Shown here one piece after another: positions 62,419-64,000 of a stretch of 64,000 nt of DNA. The notes under the pieces were generated by a model that did no database searches, was not told where the DNA came from, and was given only the letters and a program-made list of their open reading frames with translations. Made by a program: the position numbers and the translations under genes. Position 1 is the stretch's first letter. Each line of letters begins with the position of its first letter. The stretch lies in NCBI RefSeq assembly GCF_002798305.1, contig NZ_PCGR01000002.1, forward strand, positions 45,937 through 109,936. The letters are read 5' to 3'. Source of the DNA: Chryseomicrobium excrementi (GTDB taxonomy: Bacteria > Bacillota > Bacilli > Bacillales_A > Planococcaceae).

Positions 62419-63505
62419 TCATACATTTTATATGGAGCTGGCGCTTAAGAATGCGCAGGCCATGAAAGGACAGACAGATCCAAACCCGTTAGTGGGCGCT
62501 GTGATCGTCAATGACAACCGAATTGTGGGAGTCGGCGCTCATTTAAAAGCAGGGGAGCCGCATGCGGAGGTCCATGCTCTTCGTATGGCCGGTGAGCATG
62601 CAAAAGGTGGCACCATCTATGTCACGCTTGAGCCGTGTTCCCATCATGGCAGAACGGGGCCGTGCGCGGAAGCCATCGTAGCAGCGGGTCTCAAACGAGT
62701 AGTCATTGCTACATTAGATCCTAATCCAGTAGTTTCAGGCAATGGCGTCAAGATCCTAGAGCAAGCAGGCATTGAAGTCATCACAGGCGTTTGTGAGGAA
62801 GAGTCTCGTCAAATGAATGAAGTATTCAACAAATTCATCACGCAAAAGACCCCGTTCATCACGATGAAATCAGGAATCACGCTAGACGGCAAGATTGCCA
62901 CACATACGTCAGACAGCAAATGGATTACTTCAGAAGAATCTAGAAAAGACGCGCATCACTTGCGAAATGAGCACCGGGCCATCATGGTCGGTGTGAATAC
63001 CGTGTTAAAAGATGATCCCGAATTGACGACGCGAATCCCGAACGGTCGCAATCCGATCCGTGTACTGATCGATTCCCATTTGAAGGTTCCGTTAACGGCT
63101 AAAGTGGTTGTCGACCAACAAGCAGAAACATGGATTTTCACAAGTCAAAATGCAGACCCTGACAAAGAAGCAGAACTGCAGTCTCGGGGAATCCAAGTGT
63201 TTCGGACAGACAGCTCAGAACACGTCAATGTGCAACAAGTCGTTGAAATTTTAGGCGAGCGTCTCGTCTCTTCTGTCCTCCTTGAAGGAGGCGGGACCAT
63301 CAATGCGGCTTTTCTCGAACATCAGTTGATTGATAAAGTGGTTTTATACTTGGCACCGAAGCTGATTGGCGGGAAAGACGCACCTACGTTTTTAGAAGGT
63401 ACTGGCTTCGCAAAAATGAATCAGGCCATTGAATTGTCCGCTACACAAATTGAGAAAATCGGTAAAGATTTTAAACTTACAGGCTACCCTATCTATCACA
63501 GCTAA
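62411..63505 (+). CDS. ribD: Riboflavin deaminase/reductase
   Basis: A 364-residue bifunctional enzyme for the two steps after GTP cyclohydrolase II. Deaminase: zinc site HAEVHAL and PCSHHGRTGPCAEAI, with NPLVGAVIV before. Reductase: KSGITLDGKIATHTSDSKWI and LLEGGGTINAAFLEH. AGAGGAAGG precedes the ATG. ribA-ribD here are apart from a ribE-ribBA-ribH operon, so they may be a second set or the cell's only split copy. Confidence 0.94.
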   Translation: MTDHTFYMELALKNAQAMKGQTDPNPLVGAVIVNDNRIVGVGAHLKAGEPHAEVHALRMAGEHAKGGTIYVTLEPCSHHGRTGPCAEAIVAAGLKRVVIATLDPNPVVSGNGVKILEQAGIEVITGVCEEESRQMNEVFNKFITQKTPFITMKSGITLDGKIATHTSDSKWITSEESRKDAHHLRNEHRAIMVGVNTVLKDDPELTTRIPNGRNPIRVLIDSHLKVPLTAKVVVDQQAETWIFTSQNADPDKEAELQSRGIQVFRTDSSEHVNVQQVVEILGERLVSSVLLEGGGTINAAFLEHQLIDKVVLYLAPKLIGGKDAPTFLEGTGFAKMNQAIELSATQIEKIGKDFKLTGYPIYHS

Positions 63506-63517
63506 AGGAGTTGCACC

Positions 63518-64000
63518 ATGAAATTTGGTTTCGACATCGACGATACATTAATCGATTTACGCAAGCACGCGTTTAACATCTACAATCAAAAACTAGGCAA
63601 AAACGTGCCGCTCGATCAGTTCCAGAAATTAGAGCGTGTTGAAATTCATGAGCTGTTTGATCTGACGGACGAGCAAGGCGGCGAGATGTGGAAGTCGTCT
63701 TTAGAAGACATCTACTATACGGACTGCCCCGTCTATCCGAATGCTCTAGAAACATTACTTGAACTCGATCAGCAAGGTCATGAAATCTATTACATCACCG
63801 CAAGACCGAAAGAACACGGAGAACGAACAAAAGAATGGATGAAAGCACAAGGCTTCCCAGTTCAAGATGACCGTTTCTTCTATGGCATGCAAGACGGTGA
63901 AAAAATAGAAATCATTAGACGTTTAGGTCTGGATTATTACTTTGATGATAAGCCGGATGTGGTCAATACATTGCTGAAAGAAGAAAACCTTCAAGTCATT
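63518..64000 (+). CDS. HAD-family nucleotidase-like phosphatase (partial)
   Basis: The first 161 residues of a HAD phosphatase; the gene runs off the window. The nucleophile motif is FDIDDTLID near residue 5, motif II YYITARPKEHGERTKEW near 90, and the late acidic motif YYFDDKPDVV near 143. It resembles 5'(3')-nucleotidase (NT5C) types. AAAGGAG precedes the ATG, 12 bases after ribD, so it is in the same operon; it could remove the phosphate of the RibD product, a step done by HAD enzymes in Bacillus. Confidence 0.85.
   Translation, partial: MKFGFDIDDTLIDLRKHAFNIYNQKLGKNVPLDQFQKLERVEIHELFDLTDEQGGEMWKSSLEDIYYTDCPVYPNALETLLELDQQGHEIYYITARPKEHGERTKEWMKAQGFPVQDDRFFYGMQDGEKIEIIRRLGLDYYFDDKPDVVNTLLKEENLQVI

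Overview
The window is an ordinary-looking stretch of low-to-mid GC Bacillota chromosome. Gene content points to Bacillales: a liaIHFSR-type envelope-stress operon, ykoFEDC under a TPP riboswitch, paiAB, a yrrT-mccAB sulfur operon, arsRBC, YhfH-like and DUF2975/YozG-like genes. The glyoxylate shunt pair aceA-aceB and the B12-controlled class I ribonucleotide reductase suggest a Planococcaceae-like member, but the genus is a guess. No rRNA, tRNA, CRISPR, phage or IS element was seen.

Layout. 1-3.3 kb: an ABC exporter (two permeases and an ATPase), with a LytTR regulator convergent to it. 3.8-6.9 kb: aceA-aceB and a small zinc-ribbon gene. 7.1-7.5 kb: a decayed DUF421 gene. 7.5-10.6 kb: a two-component system with a 41-codon membrane ORF between regulator and kinase. 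10.6-13.1 kb: DUF2750, MmcQ/YjbR, MarR-paiA-paiB. 13.3-15.8 kb: aldo/keto reductase and a second ABC exporter. 15.9-22.5 kb: a CorA-like gene, liaR-S-F-H-I, and divergently dedA-uppP (undecaprenyl phosphate recycling). 22.8-27.3 kb: small genes, then a cobalamin riboswitch with two tandem terminators ahead of nrdA-nrdB. 27.4-29.4 kb: ECF sigma, anti-sigma and a paralogue. 29.5-33.9 kb: EamA transporter and the thiamine-precursor transporter. 34-36.8 kb: kinase-like gene, GT2-GtrA fusion, and a Zur-box-preceded zinc-free S14 with an unknown gene coupled to it. 36.9-38.9 kb: MacB/FtsX-like ABC pair. 39.7-42.6 kb: two divergent photolyase/cryptochrome genes. 43.4-46.6 kb: yrrT-luxS-mccA-mccB. 48.3-50.4 kb: arsRBC. 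50.5-53 kb: a catalytically dead resolvase relative, SulP and UspA. 53.1-55.8 kb: PadR-DUF2812-LD-carboxypeptidase and a 47-aa membrane protein. 55.9-61.3 kb: mixed small genes and a diguanylate cyclase. 61.7-64 kb: ribA-ribD and a partial HAD phosphatase.

The most striking structure is non-coding. Three intergenic elements (6938, 13101, 22583) share one exact design: a 14-nt header TTYCCATAAAATCA, then, always starting 18 nt after the header start, five 10-nt cores (about GGKCGYTAAA) at 21-nt (once 22-nt) steps. A fourth site at 46608 has five 21-nt units with a different core. Each lies 3' of an operon. Other strong regulatory signals are a shared 11-bp-step direct repeat placed exactly 31 nt upstream of the -10 of both the two-component operon and the distant MacB-like ABC operon, a dyad centred between liaI and dedA, three 11-bp-step repeats between the photolyase genes, and the near-perfect Zur box.
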